DNA from: Vicugna pacos
Lineage: Eukaryota; Chordata; Mammalia; Artiodactyla; Camelidae
Reading direction: 5' to 3'
Length of the DNA stretch: 64,000 nt
Assembly: GCF_048564905.1 (NCBI RefSeq)
Contig: NC_132992.1
Span: 32,288,501-32,352,500 of the forward strand
A program made the translations under genes and the position numbers. Below are positions 48,641 through 59,862 of the stretch, in pieces. The notes beneath the pieces were generated by a model. The model worked only from the letters and a program-made list of their open reading frames with translations. It did not search any database and had not been told where the DNA came from. Positions within the stretch are counted from its first letter, which is position 1, and each line of letters starts with the position of its first letter.

Positions 48641-48912
48641 GAGTGAGCAGCCAGCTCAGTGCACAGCAGAATCCTCTACCCCTCCACATCCAAGAGCAAG
48701 AAGGCTCCGGTCTCACCTGTATTTTCTTTTCTACACTTCTACTAGCTTGCTTTGGTACAGACCCTGGGAACAGCTACATGTTCCTTTTTAAAATACACTT
48801 AAATGGGGAGGAAAAGGAGGAGGGAAAAAAGGGCCACAATTAGTATAAAGGCTGGGCAGAGCTTTCAGCACACCAGACCAGAGACTCAGCCACCTCCCTT
48901 GTGTCTCAGGGA
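48641..48912 (+). pseudogene. TRAV24-like V-exon relic
   Basis: A splice acceptor (TTCTGGACAG to 48,640) is followed by a decayed V exon: VSSQLSAQQNPLPLHIQEQE, then IHLNGEEKEEG, which resembles the TRAV24 framework (LNGDEKEEG). There is a frame change near the core Trp: a WYRPWE stretch is readable only in a shifted frame. The part after 48,840 runs into a stop, and the RDSATSLVSQG segment lacks the second cysteine at its usual place. A heptamer-like CATAGTG is at 48,913-48,919. I found no leader exon in the 240 bp between the previous RSS and this exon. It is an old pseudogene, only 240 bp after one V gene and 220 bp before the next leader. Confidence 0.75.
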
Positions 48913-49132
48913 CATAGTGCTTCCCAGGCACTTGAAGCCTGAACCCAGATGTGTGGCTGCATTCCTCAAACCCAACAAGAAAGAGGTGTCTCAATGTTTT
49001 TACTCACTTCAAATATAGTATTGAGAAGTACACCCTTCATAAATCCAAGTGATTTCACTTTCAAAATAGTAGGAAATGCTGGTGAACTTTCAGTCTAGCA
49101 ACGATCTCCTTCCTAAACAGAACTGTTCCTAA

Positions 49133-49665
49133 ATGGGCAAGCTCCTGGGAGCATCACTGCTGATTCTGTGGCTCCAGCCTGACTGTGAGTTATGGGTGGG
49201 AGATTTCAATATAGCAAAAAAAAATCTCCAAGGAACACCACAAGGCTGGAAGGTGAGATCACTGTGGAGTTCTATTGTGTTATGTTTTCAGGTTCATCAT
49301 GATTTTCTGTGGGGACTTTAAGAATAAAATTTAAAATCTGTTACTCTCTTTCCAAATAGGAGTGAAGAGTCAACAGAAGAACGGTGACCAGCAGCAGGGT
49401 AAGCAAAATCCTCCATCCCTGAGTGTGCAGGAAGGAGGAATTTCCATTCTGAACTGTGACTATGATAGTATGTATGATTACGTCCAGTGGTACAAAAAAT
49501 ACCCAGTGCAAAGCCCCGCATTCCTGATGTCAATACGTTCAGTCGTGGAGAAAAATGAGGATGGAAGATCCACAGTCTTCCACAACAGAAGTGCCAAACA
49601 TCTCTCTCTGCACATCGCGGCCTCCCAGCCCCAAGACTCAGCCTTGTACCTCTGCGCAGCCAGTG
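49133..49665 (+). CDS. TRAV29/DV5: T-cell receptor alpha variable 29 / delta variable 5
   Basis: The leader exon is 49133-49184 (MGKLLGASLLILWLQPD, human-like), donor GTGAG. The V exon runs to 49665: KSQQKNGDQQQGKQNPPSLS, GGISILNCDYDS (first cysteine), YDYVQWYKKYP (core Trp), KNEDGRSTVF, AKHLSLHIAASQPQDSALYL, then C (second cysteine) and AAS. This is clearly the human TRAV29/DV5 subgroup. With the usual acceptor (AG at 49358-49359) the codon across the splice is T+GA, a stop where human has Trp. The next AG, 3 bp on (49361-49362, TAGGAG), would give T+TG (Leu) and keep the frame. Function therefore depends on tandem-acceptor use. Human relatives rearrange to both J-alpha and D/J-delta. Confidence 0.9.
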
Positions 49666-49704
49666 CACAGTGCTCTCCAGGCACCTGCAGCCTGTACCCA
49701 AACC
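49666..49704 (+). other. V-RSS (23-bp spacer) of TRAV29/DV5
   Basis: The heptamer is CACAGTG (49666-49672), the spacer is 23 bp with CACCTG, and the nonamer is ACCCAAACC (49696-49704). Confidence 0.92.
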
Positions 49705-52700
49705 TGCTCTGGGGTCTCGGACTGAGAGGCACACAGACTTGCCTCCCTTTGCACATGGGAGTATGAGAAGATGTGCTTTAAAGTGGGTGAGGCAGCTGAG
49801 CTTCAAGGAAGACCAATACATGGCAAGTCCTACAAAGGAGTTAGGAACATTCCCTGAGCTTTAGGGTGTCCAGGCATCTAACCATCCCCTTTTTTTTTTC
49901 ACTTTCAGAGAGAGGTTGCTGGTTTAGCTAAAGCACCTATCTCTGGTGATGCTTTGCTCCTATTAGCTCCTGGAATGAGAATGTCCTGTTTCCCCTATAT
50001 TCCGGAGGAAAGATACATTTGGGATGGGGAAGCTGGGTCCTACTGCAAGCTGGCGCAGTGAATGTTTATGTGCCTTTGAGTATAAGCAATGATGAGCTTC
50101 ATTTTTGTATAAAATGGACAAGATAATATCCAATCATTGTTTCTGGGCAACTGAGCCTTTACATTAAATTCATTTGAGGATGTGTATGTTGTAAATCACA
50201 TTCACTTACTGGTTTCTACACGTGTAAGTTGCTTCTAGGCAGTGCTTCAGCAAATCACTTACTGTGTACTCTTTTTCCCAGGAAGACATTCAACTATTTC
50301 ACACATTGTCCATCAGGAAAAGGTGCTGTTCTGTGGATCATAATAATAAACTCAGGCATGTCGTGAAGCTAGTCAGCAGCAAAGATCTTGTTATTGGTAG
50401 CCATCCTGATTCTCAGCTGAGATGCACACATGGCCACATGGCACGGAACATTTAGGAGGCAGTTCAATGTTAAGAATAAAGAACCAGGCCAAGGTCACTC
50501 TAGGACCATAAGAATCTAGAAGATGTGGGAAATATTAAATCAGAGGTCTCCAGTAGGTTGTCAGTTAATCAAAAATACAAGCAGTTTTTTTTTTCTCAGC
50601 TGTGTAATTAATGTAAATGGGTATCAACTAATTTCCTTTGTCTGTCATGAATGTCAAGTGTCAAAGAGTGGCATCTGGCCATTAAGATCAGCAAAATCCC
50701 CTAAGAGACTTTTTTCTTTAATTGAAGTATAGTCAGTTTACAGTGCTGCATCAATTTCTGGTATAATAGTTCAGACATACATATACATACATATACTCAT
50801 TTTCATATTCTTTTTCATTATAAGTTACTATAAGATACTGAATGTAGTTTCCTTTGCTATACAGTATAAACTTGTCTATCTATTTTATATATAGTAGTTA
50901 GTATCTGCAAATCCGGAACTCCCCAAAAGATGTAAGCAGTTTTCAGCGTCAAGCTTACTGATCTAGAAGTCCAAAGTTACCTACATGAGAATTTCCTTCC
51001 TACAATGAATAGTAATAAAATGAGTGTCTTAGATAATAAAAAAAAACTTGACATTGTATGTTCTAATTTCTTCCACTGTCAGTTTGTATGACCTTTGGCA
51101 GCTCTTTTATTCACTCAGATTTCTTCGTGTGTGAAATACATGTTAAAACTATATGAAATCTATTTCCTTACATCGCAATGGCTACATGATTTCATTCACC
51201 TCCAACATTTACTGACAGATTTTATGCCTTTCATATCTAAATGAAAAGAAGGAAATTCATGAAACTGAGTTTCCATGAAAATTTTTCTTCTTCATACCTA
51301 GAATCGTTCTCAGTTCCTTAAACAAATAACTTCAAACTGAAAAGAGAAAAAAGATCCCAATATCCAGAAGAAAAAAAGAGAAACAGGGTGAGATATTGTG
51401 GTTCTCCTGAGAAAGCAAGAGGTTCCTGTGGACATAATGTACGTGTAGTGTAGCATCTACACATCTGTGTGGGAGTGTGTATGTGTGTGAGTGAGATTTG
51501 TAAAATTCTTCACCTAATTCTTCACCAAAAAGCTGAACATGTTCCTGGAACATCTTCTTGACAATAAAATTATGTGGCCCTCAAAAGTGGTACCTGATTT
51601 AGGAAACTGTATGTTTACACAGGAGACTACGTCAGTTAGCATCCATTATGGTTGGGCTCAGGGATCCCCGATCTCTGGAACCAAGAGACATCTGCTGCAG
51701 AGTCAACACAGAGCTCATTGGAAGACCCACCTACTCTACTGTAATGCAGTGCATTCTTACCTTCCCAAAGCCACACCACAGGCTTTTCAAATACACACCC
51801 ATATCTGCTGTTTATCTGTTACTCATTGTTACAGTAATGGTGCGTAACTCCAAAACGCAGAGGCTTAAAATAATAAATTATTTCACTCATTAAAGTGTGA
51901 ATTGGCAATTTAGACTGGTCTCTGCTGATCCATTTTTCTGGGCTTGGCTGAGTTCGATGTTATGGCTGAAGATCAACAGGCCGGTCTAGGACGGCCTCGT
52001 CTAGGGTCAGCTCTTCTCCATCTGCCTCGTCCTCCAGTTGAGGCCAAACACACTCTCCTATCAATCACAGAGGAGCAAGAGCAAGGGTTAAACCATGAAA
52101 ACACCTTTTAAAACTCTGCTTCCATTGTAGCTTGCAATACCAAACTAGCTAAAGTAAGTCTTAGGTTCCCACCATATTGTCTCATAATATATTATACATA
52201 TATTGTGTGTATACATATGAGTATATATATTCACACATTTATTTTTATATATCCACACAGTATATGTATATTCCACAATAACAGGGCTGGTGGGGAAAAA
52301 TAATAATATAACAATATAACATAGTATAATATTATATATTACATAGCATATTATTTAGCTATATGTGTATTTTATGTATTTATATATTTATATATTTATT
52401 TATACTGTATAATGTAACATATTATTATACATTTAAATTTATTATTATTTATTTTAAGGACTTTTTTCCCAAATTCTCTGTGTTTCGACAGCCCCCCAGC
52501 CCCTCACAGCCACTTTTCCATTCTCTGTTTCTGAGTTAACTTTTTATTGATTCCACATATTAGGGATACCATGCAGCTCATTTCAATTTCAAAAATATAA
52601 AAATGTGGATGCATAATCAGTCTAGTTACTGTGCATCCTTGTTCTTAATAAAATGATTTCTAATATCTTAAGTCAAAAGTCAAATAGCTTTTCTTATCCT

Positions 52701-53578
52701 CAGATATATTTAACATGATTTATAAATTATTCCACCCCAGTTGTAAAGTTCAATTATATTGCACATTTTTTACTCTGATTGCTATTATACTTGCCCTATT
52801 TCATGTCTGTGTATGAAGGAAGGCTATAATATGGGAATGTATCAATGCCTTCTCTACATTCCTAAGGCTGCGCAAAAAGTCATACCAGAAAAGGGAATGC
52901 TACACACAATCTTATTCCTATTATTTTTGTTCAAGATCTTTCTACTGCAATACTCACATTTCACTCATTTCCATGGCTACCAATCTATATCTTTTTCTTA
53001 TGTGATGTATTTGAGAAGCAATGAACTTTCTACATGAACTATGCCATCGTGGAACAAGTGATCAATTTCTTACTACCTCATATTGGACTTCATGTGTAAT
53101 GGAAGAATAATAGTTTCCGACTAATATTGTTCTCAGATTTTAATTCAGTCAATCAACCAACAATTATTCACTGAATACCTGCTGAGTTCTACATACATGT
53201 TACATGCTGGGGAAAAAAAGATCTATGAGAAAATATATAGTATCTTCCCTCATTGAATTTATAATCTAGTTAGTTATAAAGACAGCTGATCAGATAAAGT
53301 GAGACAAAGACTCAGTTTAGAAAAGCAAAGGTGATATAAAGGCAAGCAAACATCTCCCTCCTGACCCCAGCCTTAGTGATGAGTTAGAAGCAGCCTACAT
53401 TCTGGGATGCCTGAGCTGAGACCTTTAGGTTTAGTAGGAGTTAATCAGGTTGAAAGACAGAAGAGGTGGGGGAAGTGATCTTTCATGTAGGAATAGCACA
53501 TACAAGGCAATAGAGATCATGGTGAATTTCAGGACTGAAAGCCAAGGTTGTGTTATGAGTAAAATTATATAAATATAA

Positions 53579-53582
<4 letters not shown>
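49705..53582. other. Intergenic after TRAV29/DV5
   Basis: No V gene is recognised. It holds a cetartiodactyl-type L1 3' end (50,706-50,935, minus), an unnamed old repeat at about 51,820-52,140 of the same type as at 2,690 and 38,260 (its ACTCCAAAACGCAGAGGCTT run), AT-rich DNA at 52,180-52,440 and another L1 piece on the minus strand at about 52,450-52,640. Confidence 0.5.
50706..50935 (-). mobile_element. Cetartiodactyl-type L1 3' end
   Basis: It begins TTGAAGTATAGTCAGTTTAC and ends with CTATTTTATATATAGTAGTT. This pattern is typical of young-to-middle-aged L1 3' UTRs in cetartiodactyls, in reverse orientation. It supports the taxonomic call. Confidence 0.8.

Positions 53583-53627
<45 letters not shown>
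53583..53627. repeat. (TA)n microsatellite
   Basis: About 22 uninterrupted TA units are visible. The Tyr-Ile-rich open frame on the minus strand here is only this repeat translated. Confidence 0.97.
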
Positions 53628-53638
<11 letters not shown>

Positions 53639-53859
53639 ACGCTGCTGAGTAACCATAATCTCAATTTTACAAATGAACAATTATAATCTTGAACTTGAAG
53701 TTACCAAATGTGTTCTCTATTTACTTGAGATTCTTCTAATAATTTATTCATTTGACACCTAATATGTTTCTTAGATCAAATACAAGAGATGTACCAGAAA
53801 GAAATAGGTATTGTGTCTACCCTCAGGAAGCATGTAATACTGTGGAGTGTAGCCCAAAA

Positions 53860-54100
53860 GAGTGCAATTGCCACATGCTAAACACCAGGGTTGCAGGTTA
53901 CGGATTGTGTTGGTACAAAAGTCCTCCAGGGGATAGATGACCTTTCTCATTACTCTGCACACAAAGCAAAAGCCAGCGCAACAGAGGGTCAAAATTTTGT
54001 GGAATTCTTGAAAGCAACAAAAACAATCAGGCTCATCACATCACCATCAGAGCTAGAAGACTCTGCAACATACTTCTGTCATCTCAGAGAGCCTGCTAGA
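53860..54100 (+). pseudogene. Delta/TRAV14-type V-exon relic
   Basis: Two pieces of a V domain are readable on the + strand in different frames. The first reads CHMLNTRVAGYGLCWYKSPP (core Trp region, cf. [13 protein letters not shown] in TRAV14/TRDV-type genes). The second reads KTIRLITSPSELEDSATYFC and then HLRE. A 1-base frame change after the WYKSPPGD region and a stop separate them. I found no leader exon, no splice acceptor I trust and no RSS heptamer after the last Cys. The subgroup is uncertain (TRDV1, TRAV14 or TRAV19 relatives). It lies between TRAV29/DV5 and the second TRDV1-type gene, where human has TRAV30 and following genes. Confidence 0.65.
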
Positions 54101-56541
54101 AAACAAATGTGAAAGAGGAATTTACAAAAAGCTCAGAACAAAACTAGAGGCAAATGCTTGTTCCCATATTCTCAAGGAAGACTTCCAAACCTTACCTAGA
54201 CTTTTTTTTTAAGCAGCTGGTGGTCAAAGTGTGTAAGATAAGCTCTAGAAAGGAAGCGGTTAAATTCATTCCAGGAAGAACTCCCTCACAGCTGGCGCAG
54301 GGACCACACACTCGAGTAAAAGCCATACTCCTCAGACATGATCATATGTCTACTATTTCCCCATGAAACATGTCATAGAAGAAGAAACGTATGGGAGACA
54401 GCATTTAGAAATTATTTTTGATGATTCTAGTTTTCATATCTGCTCAACTCAGTTTTGGGGGGAAGACAGTCCCTTTTGGGTTCCTGGACCCAAATCCAAC
54501 ACACCACCAAGCAATTCTCTGGACACCAGCTGTGTCCTTCATTTCAATTCATCTCAACTCTGATATTATCTCCCTGGAGATAACATCATATCCCAAAGGT
54601 TAGTGCTCAGTCCTACAAAACTGCTTCTCCCATCCCTTCCTTCACCTCAGACTCCAATCACAACAAACTGGAGGTTCCAACAAATCACTTTAACTCAAGA
54701 TGCCAAGCGCAAGCCGAGGTTGTTACGTATACGTCTGTCTGACTACCTATAGATCACATGTTTCCATGACCCCCTTTGTAATTTCAATTAATTTCACAGA
54801 GCAGCTTACATAACCCAGAGAAACACTTTACTCACTACCTTACTGGTTTATTATAAAAAGGATCTAACTCAGGAATAGCCAAATGGAGGGATGCACAGGG
54901 CAAGGGGTATAGGAGGGTGCAGAGCTTCTATGCCCTCTCCATGTTCTGCTCTCCCAGCACCTCCATGTGTTCACCAACCGAGAACCTCTCTGAACCCAGT
55001 TTTTTAAGTTTTTAGGGAGGCTTCACTACAGAGTCAAGGTTGATTACACCATTGGCCATTGGTGATTGATTCAACCTCCAGTACCTCTCCTCTTCCTTTG
55101 GGCAGGGGAAGTTCCAGCCATCTAATCAGCTGACTGATAGTGAAAATATTTTTAATAGAAATTATTCTTGGACTTTTGAATAGGTAATAAATATATATCA
55201 TGTAAAATTAAAAATTATACAAAAGGATATACAGTGAAGGTATATACAGTATATATAGGAAAGTAACATTAACTCTCACCTGTATCCCCGCTACCCCCAA
55301 CAGCCTATAAAAACTGTTAAAATTAAATTTTTCCTTGGGTTATTTGTCTTTTTATTGTTAGGTTATAGATGTTCTTTATGTATTCTGCATACTCACCCCT
55401 TAACAGACATGTGGTTTACAAACAGTTTCTCCCATTCTGCACCTTGTATTTTTACTTTCTGGATAGCATTTTTGAAGTAGTATACTTTGAAGCTTTTAAT
55501 TTTGATAAAGTCTAATTTACCTAATTTTTTCTTTAGTTACTTGTGCTTTGATGTCATCGTTTAAAAACCATTTCCAATCCAAGGTCACAAAGATTTACGT
55601 CTATGTTTTTTTCTAAGAGTTTGGTAGTTTTAGTTTGTACATTGAGGTCATTGATTCATTTCAGGTTAATTCTTTAGTGTGATGGGAGGTCAAGAGAAAC
55701 AATTTCTTTCTTTTGCATATGGATAATAAGACTGTTGGAAACTCTGACCAAAAGAAAGCTGAGGAGCTATACTAACATCAAATGAAGTAGACATTAAAAT
55801 GGGAAGTGTTATGAAGGATACAGAGCAACACTCCAAATGATTAAGTTCACAGTCACCAAGATACAGAACAATTCTATGTTTATATGCACTGAATAGCATA
55901 GCTTCAAAATGTATCAAACATGAGTCAGTAGAGTTAATCAGAAGAATTAAACTAGAAGCATTTGTCAATTTAAAAAATCAGTAAAATAATATACAAGCCT
56001 GGAAACAGGCATTAACATAACACAGTAGAAATGCAGAGAAAATATTCTGTATTTACAATACACAATTACTATCCTTTACCTAATTTACATTTATAGTTTA
56101 CCCCAAAACAACAAAACACAGATTATTTTCAAATGCACACAGAATATTTATCAAAGTTGACTATATTCTGGATCTTAAAGCACAGCTTAATCAATGTCAA
56201 AGGATTTCAATCATTTGGAATATAGTCTCTGAGCACAATGGTTTTAAGCAAGAACTCAATAGCAAAAAGATAATTAAACTCATTCCTGTACCTTGCTGAA
56301 TACAATGGCCATCTTTCAAAGGTATTGCCCTGAAAAGACATCAAAACACAACAGTGCTTTGCAGTGGGTGGATGTTCCAGTCTCTGAATAGACTGACTGT
56401 GACACCCTCCTTATGAATGTTACTTCCTGTTTGGGCGGAAACATGTAAAAGCCCCAGGACTCTGCTCCCAGCACTCAGAGAAGGGCCAGTCTCCGCTGGA
56501 GTGAGAGCGAGAGAAATCTCAGCCAGACACGACCTCCTGTC
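54101..56541. other. Intergenic before the second TRDV1-type gene
   Basis: No V gene is recognised. An old repeat on the reverse strand lies at about 54,640-55,140, LTR or DNA type, not named. L1 ORF2 C-terminal-like DNA lies on the minus strand at about 55,320-55,690, and L1/HAL1-like DNA on the + strand at about 55,720-56,280. The stretch from 56,380 to 56,541 is the probable promoter and 5' UTR of the next gene. Confidence 0.5.
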
Positions 56542-57106
56542 ATGCTCCTGCCTGGCCTGCTGTGGGCATTCGTGGCCTCCTTTGGCTTCGGTACGAGTGG
56601 CCCTGCACGTGTGGTCTCAGCTTCCTCTTAGAGCTCAGGGATGGGGCTGTGCAGGTTGTGCCTGGCGGGGATGTGCAGGGGGGAGAGAGGTGGCGAGATG
56701 AAACACCATGCGATCCTTTTCTTTGTCTTTGTGTCTGAAATTAATCTAGCCCTCATGACCCATGAGACATTTCAGAGGAACGACCCTGTCTTCTCCTTTT
56801 TCCATAGGATCCGGGATGGCTGCGAAAGTAACCCAAACTCAGGCCACAGAAACAGCACAGGAAGGACAAGCTGTGACCATGCACTGCACGTATGAAACCA
56901 TAGCATCGAGGTATACTTTGTACTGGTACAAACGGGCTCCCAGCGGAGGGATGGCTTTCCTTATTTATCAGGATGACAATAAGGCAAATGCAAAGCGGGA
57001 TCGCTACTCCGTGAACTTCCAAAAGGCAAACCGATCCATCAGCCTCACCATCTCATCCTCTCAGCTGGCAGACTCAGGAAAGTACTTCTGTGCTCTCTGG
57101 GATTAC
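56542..57106 (+). CDS. T-cell receptor delta V gene, TRDV1 subgroup (second member)
   Basis: The leader exon is 56542-56590 ([16 protein letters not shown], donor GTACG). The V exon is 56808-57106, with junction [12 protein letters not shown]. The domain has [10 protein letters not shown] (first cysteine), [12 protein letters not shown] (core Trp), [27 protein letters not shown] and [11 protein letters not shown] (second cysteine). NAK-x-x-RYSVNF and the (S/G)KYFCAL end point to TRDV1 rather than TRAV14 or TRAV38. Human has no TRDV gene at this place, after TRAV29/DV5. Cattle and other artiodactyls are known for enlarged TRDV1 families dispersed in the V array. There is no stop. The RSS heptamer is unusual. 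I call it probably functional. Confidence 0.88.
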
Positions 57107-57145
57107 CACGGTAAGAGAAATGACAGAAGCAGCTAATCAAAAACC
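57107..57145 (+). other. Variant V-RSS (23-bp spacer) of the second TRDV1-type gene
   Basis: The heptamer is CACGGTA (57107-57113): the essential CAC is kept, positions 4 and 7 differ. The spacer is 23 bp and the nonamer is TCAAAAACC (57137-57145), strong. CG|GTAAGA, a good splice-donor match, overlaps the heptamer. Confidence 0.82.
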
Positions 57146-57723
57146 TTCGGGCTCCACCAAGGCAGCCACCTGCTCAGAGACTTTGGAGAATCCCGTGAAC
57201 CACAGACAGGAAGGAGGCAGGCACTGCGGTGGCACAGCTGAGACCTTCCGGTGTAAAACTCCTTCTATGGAAAATGTTCCCATATTTGAACTCAGTGTGT
57301 AAAAGAGCATTGGTCTCTGAGATTCCCTGGTATGATGTTTACATCATGGGTTAAAATAAATCAGAAACCTTTTTTTAAGGTGGTCCTAAACAGCTGTCTG
57401 AAACCAACTACTTACTTCAGGAAAACAGAAGCAGTTTTCTAATTCCTTCACTGTTGGTTTATCAAATCTGAAACTGCAGTAAAAACCATTCATTTCCTCT
57501 TCCAGCATCATGCTGATTTTTAAAGGTCTTACAAATATAGGAATGCACTTTATTAATTTGTGTATTCTATATGTGTACATTTTATAAAAACAAATTTTAT
57601 AAATATATAAATATGTGTCTCTTACTGGAATCAAATAGATAAGAAGTCAACTAATCTTTTGAAAGGCCTGGATGACCAAATCAGCGTGGCCTAAACGAAC
57701 TTTCATCACTAGAGATTCAAAAT

Positions 57724-57958
57724 GCAGTTAACCCTTGAACAACATGGGTTTGAATCCATGTGTGGGTCCACTTATACATGGATTTTTTTTCAATAGTAAA
57801 TAGTACCTCACTACACAGTCTGTGGTTGGTTGAATTGGGGGTACAAAATTTTGGATATGGAGGAACCGTGGGTAAAGAGGACTGACTATAAGTTATATGC
57901 AGATTTTTGACTGTGTGAGCATTGATGCCAAGGCCCTGCATTGTTCGATGGTCAACTG
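57724..57958. mobile_element. MER2-like Tigger DNA transposon
   Basis: Terminal inverted repeats are visible: CAGTTAACCCTTGAACAA at the left end, and TTGTTCGATGGTCAACTG at the right end. The interior (GGGTCCACTTATACATGGAT) also follows MER2. Non-autonomous. Confidence 0.85.
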
Positions 57959-58164
57959 AAATTCTTCAGCTTTTAGCAAACTCAGGCAAAGAAGAGCTGA
58001 GAAACCTATTTATCCCCAAAGGAAGACATAGTCCTTAACATGTGGCCAAAGAAGATAATGGAAGAAGAATATTCCTGAGAGCTAAGTCAGAGACTGAAAA
58101 GCGGTGAGTAGATAAATGGCAGATTTCTACTGTGGAGCTCAGAAAACTGTATTCAATTATCCTG

Positions 58165-58300
58165 TAGTAGCTTACGTTGAAAAAGAATATGGAAACGAAT
58201 ATATGCATGTATATGTATGACGAAAACATTATGCTGTACACCAGAAATTGACACAACATTGTAAACTGACTATACTTCAATAATAATTAAAAAAAAAAAA
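58165..58300 (+). mobile_element. Cetartiodactyl-type L1 3' tail
   Basis: GACACAACATTGTAAACTGA followed by CTATACTTCAATAA and an A-run is the terminal L1 3' UTR sequence common in cetartiodactyls. A shorter similar tail is near 62,750-62,800. Confidence 0.8.
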
Positions 58301-59180
58301 AGCAGTGAGCAATGGAGGTCTTTGCACAGAGCACAATCAGGCTCCTCAACACAGGGTAAGAAGGGCCAGGAGCAATGCCTCCTGGGACCACAGAGTTGCT
58401 TTAGACCAACACTGTGTGTCCATTCTTTCTCCTTCCCAAGAGAACCTGTCTGATGTAACCAAGTGACAGTACCATAATTGTATACTGAGTGTGTGGAGTA
58501 GGCAGTTTACTTGTTTTTTTTCTTTCTTTGTTTTCTGGTTGTTTTCTTGGTAGATCTTCAGACCACAAGGAGCCTGAGGAAGACTACAGGATGCCAGTCA
58601 GAGACCCTGCCTTTGATTGGAAGAAGTTACTGAAAAGGGGATCCTAAAGTCACCCCTGGGGAAGGAGTACTTGTCTGCTGCACAAGGAAAAGAGAGGAAA
58701 TGGGTTCCCAGTGATAAGTCCGAAGGTTGACTACAGACACCCAAGGGCTGTCCATCAAAGTCCAATTCTCCTGTCCTTCCAGCCACCCAGGAGAGCCGCA
58801 TGTCTCCTGAAGATCAATGTGGCCTTTTGAGCAAAGAAATGTGAGTAGAAATGGCATGTGTCAATTCATGATAGAGACATCTAACTGTCTAGCTTAACTT
58901 TTGACCTCTGCTTTCTTGAACTGTGGTGATTTTTTCATTGTGTATGGATACACTGTTAACAGAAGTTCTGACATGAGGATATTGGTCATCACATGGAGTG
59001 CAGCTGACCTGGAGAATCACCTTGATACAAAATGAACTAGGTGTGTACAAACAACTCTTTCTTTAAGCCACTGAGATTCTAGAGCTGGTTATTATGACAG
59101 CATAACCTATCATAAGTGGTGCACCAAACTTACTAAAAAAAAAAAAAAAAAAGGAAGTATTGCACAAGGACAGTATCATT

Positions 59181-59250
59181 TTTTTTTTTAATGGCAGTAC
59201 TGGGGACTGAATCCAGGACCTGACCACTGAGCTACTTCCCTCCTCCCAGG
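59181..59250 (-). mobile_element. tRNA-derived SINE of camelid Vic-1 type
   Basis: The minus strand reads AAGTAGCTCAGTGGTCAGGT (A-box like), then GGATTCAGTCCCCAGTACTG (B-box like) and an A-tail. Imperfect duplications flank it (GGACAGTATCAT and GGGACAGCATAAT). A tRNA-like head with the CCCAGTAC ending is what I know from camelid Vic-1 SINEs. Confidence 0.7.
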
Positions 59251-59862
59251 GACAGCATAATCTTGACAGTAACACTTTAATAGAGAAATTTTTTTTAATT
59301 ATAGGGTAATCTCATCCAATGAACATAAATTTAAAACTTCTAAACAAAATATTGGCAAAAAGAATTAGCATGTTATATAAAAGCATAATATATCACAACC
59401 AAGCTGGGTTTTATGTAATGTTTATTCAACATTTTAAATCTTTTTTTTTTTAGCATTTCCCTCTGTGGGCTCTTAGGATTCAACTTCCTTCAGTTGGCTA
59501 GGCCAGTTCCCACTTGTCTAGTCACTCTCAGCTCCCAAAACATCTCACCTGCTGTCACCCCTCACCTGTTGGAGTTCACAACTTTTAAAACATTTTTTAC
59601 TGTCATTTCAGTGGGTTCTCAAAAGGAATAGAAAAAAACATGTATCTTTAGTTCGCCATGCTAATCATTTAGCTTTTACTGATTTTCCAAAGAGAAATTG
59701 TAAGATGCCCAGGGGCAGGGTTCCTGTCTGTCTTGTTCATGTCTCTGTATTTCCCTAGCAGGTAGTAGGTACTTAATAAGCGCTCCTCAAATGAGTGGGA
59801 GAAATAGAATTCTTTTTTAAAACTCAAATAGTAGCATGAAAGGACAGCAATCTAGTGACTAG

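Larger units (their letters stand above)
57146..59862. other. Intergenic before TRAV35, with several repeats
   Basis: No V gene is seen. It holds a MER2-like transposon, an L1 3' end, a camelid-type SINE and an LTR-like remnant at about 58,860-59,110 resembling the one near 40,250-40,650. The rest is AT-rich. Confidence 0.5.

Noticed and set aside
49318-49821. 167-residue minus-strand open frame over TRAV29/DV5
   Set aside because: It is the complement of a real V exon, without a domain of its own.
53431-53664. Minus-strand frame with repeated Tyr-Ile
   Set aside because: It is only the (TA)n microsatellite translated.
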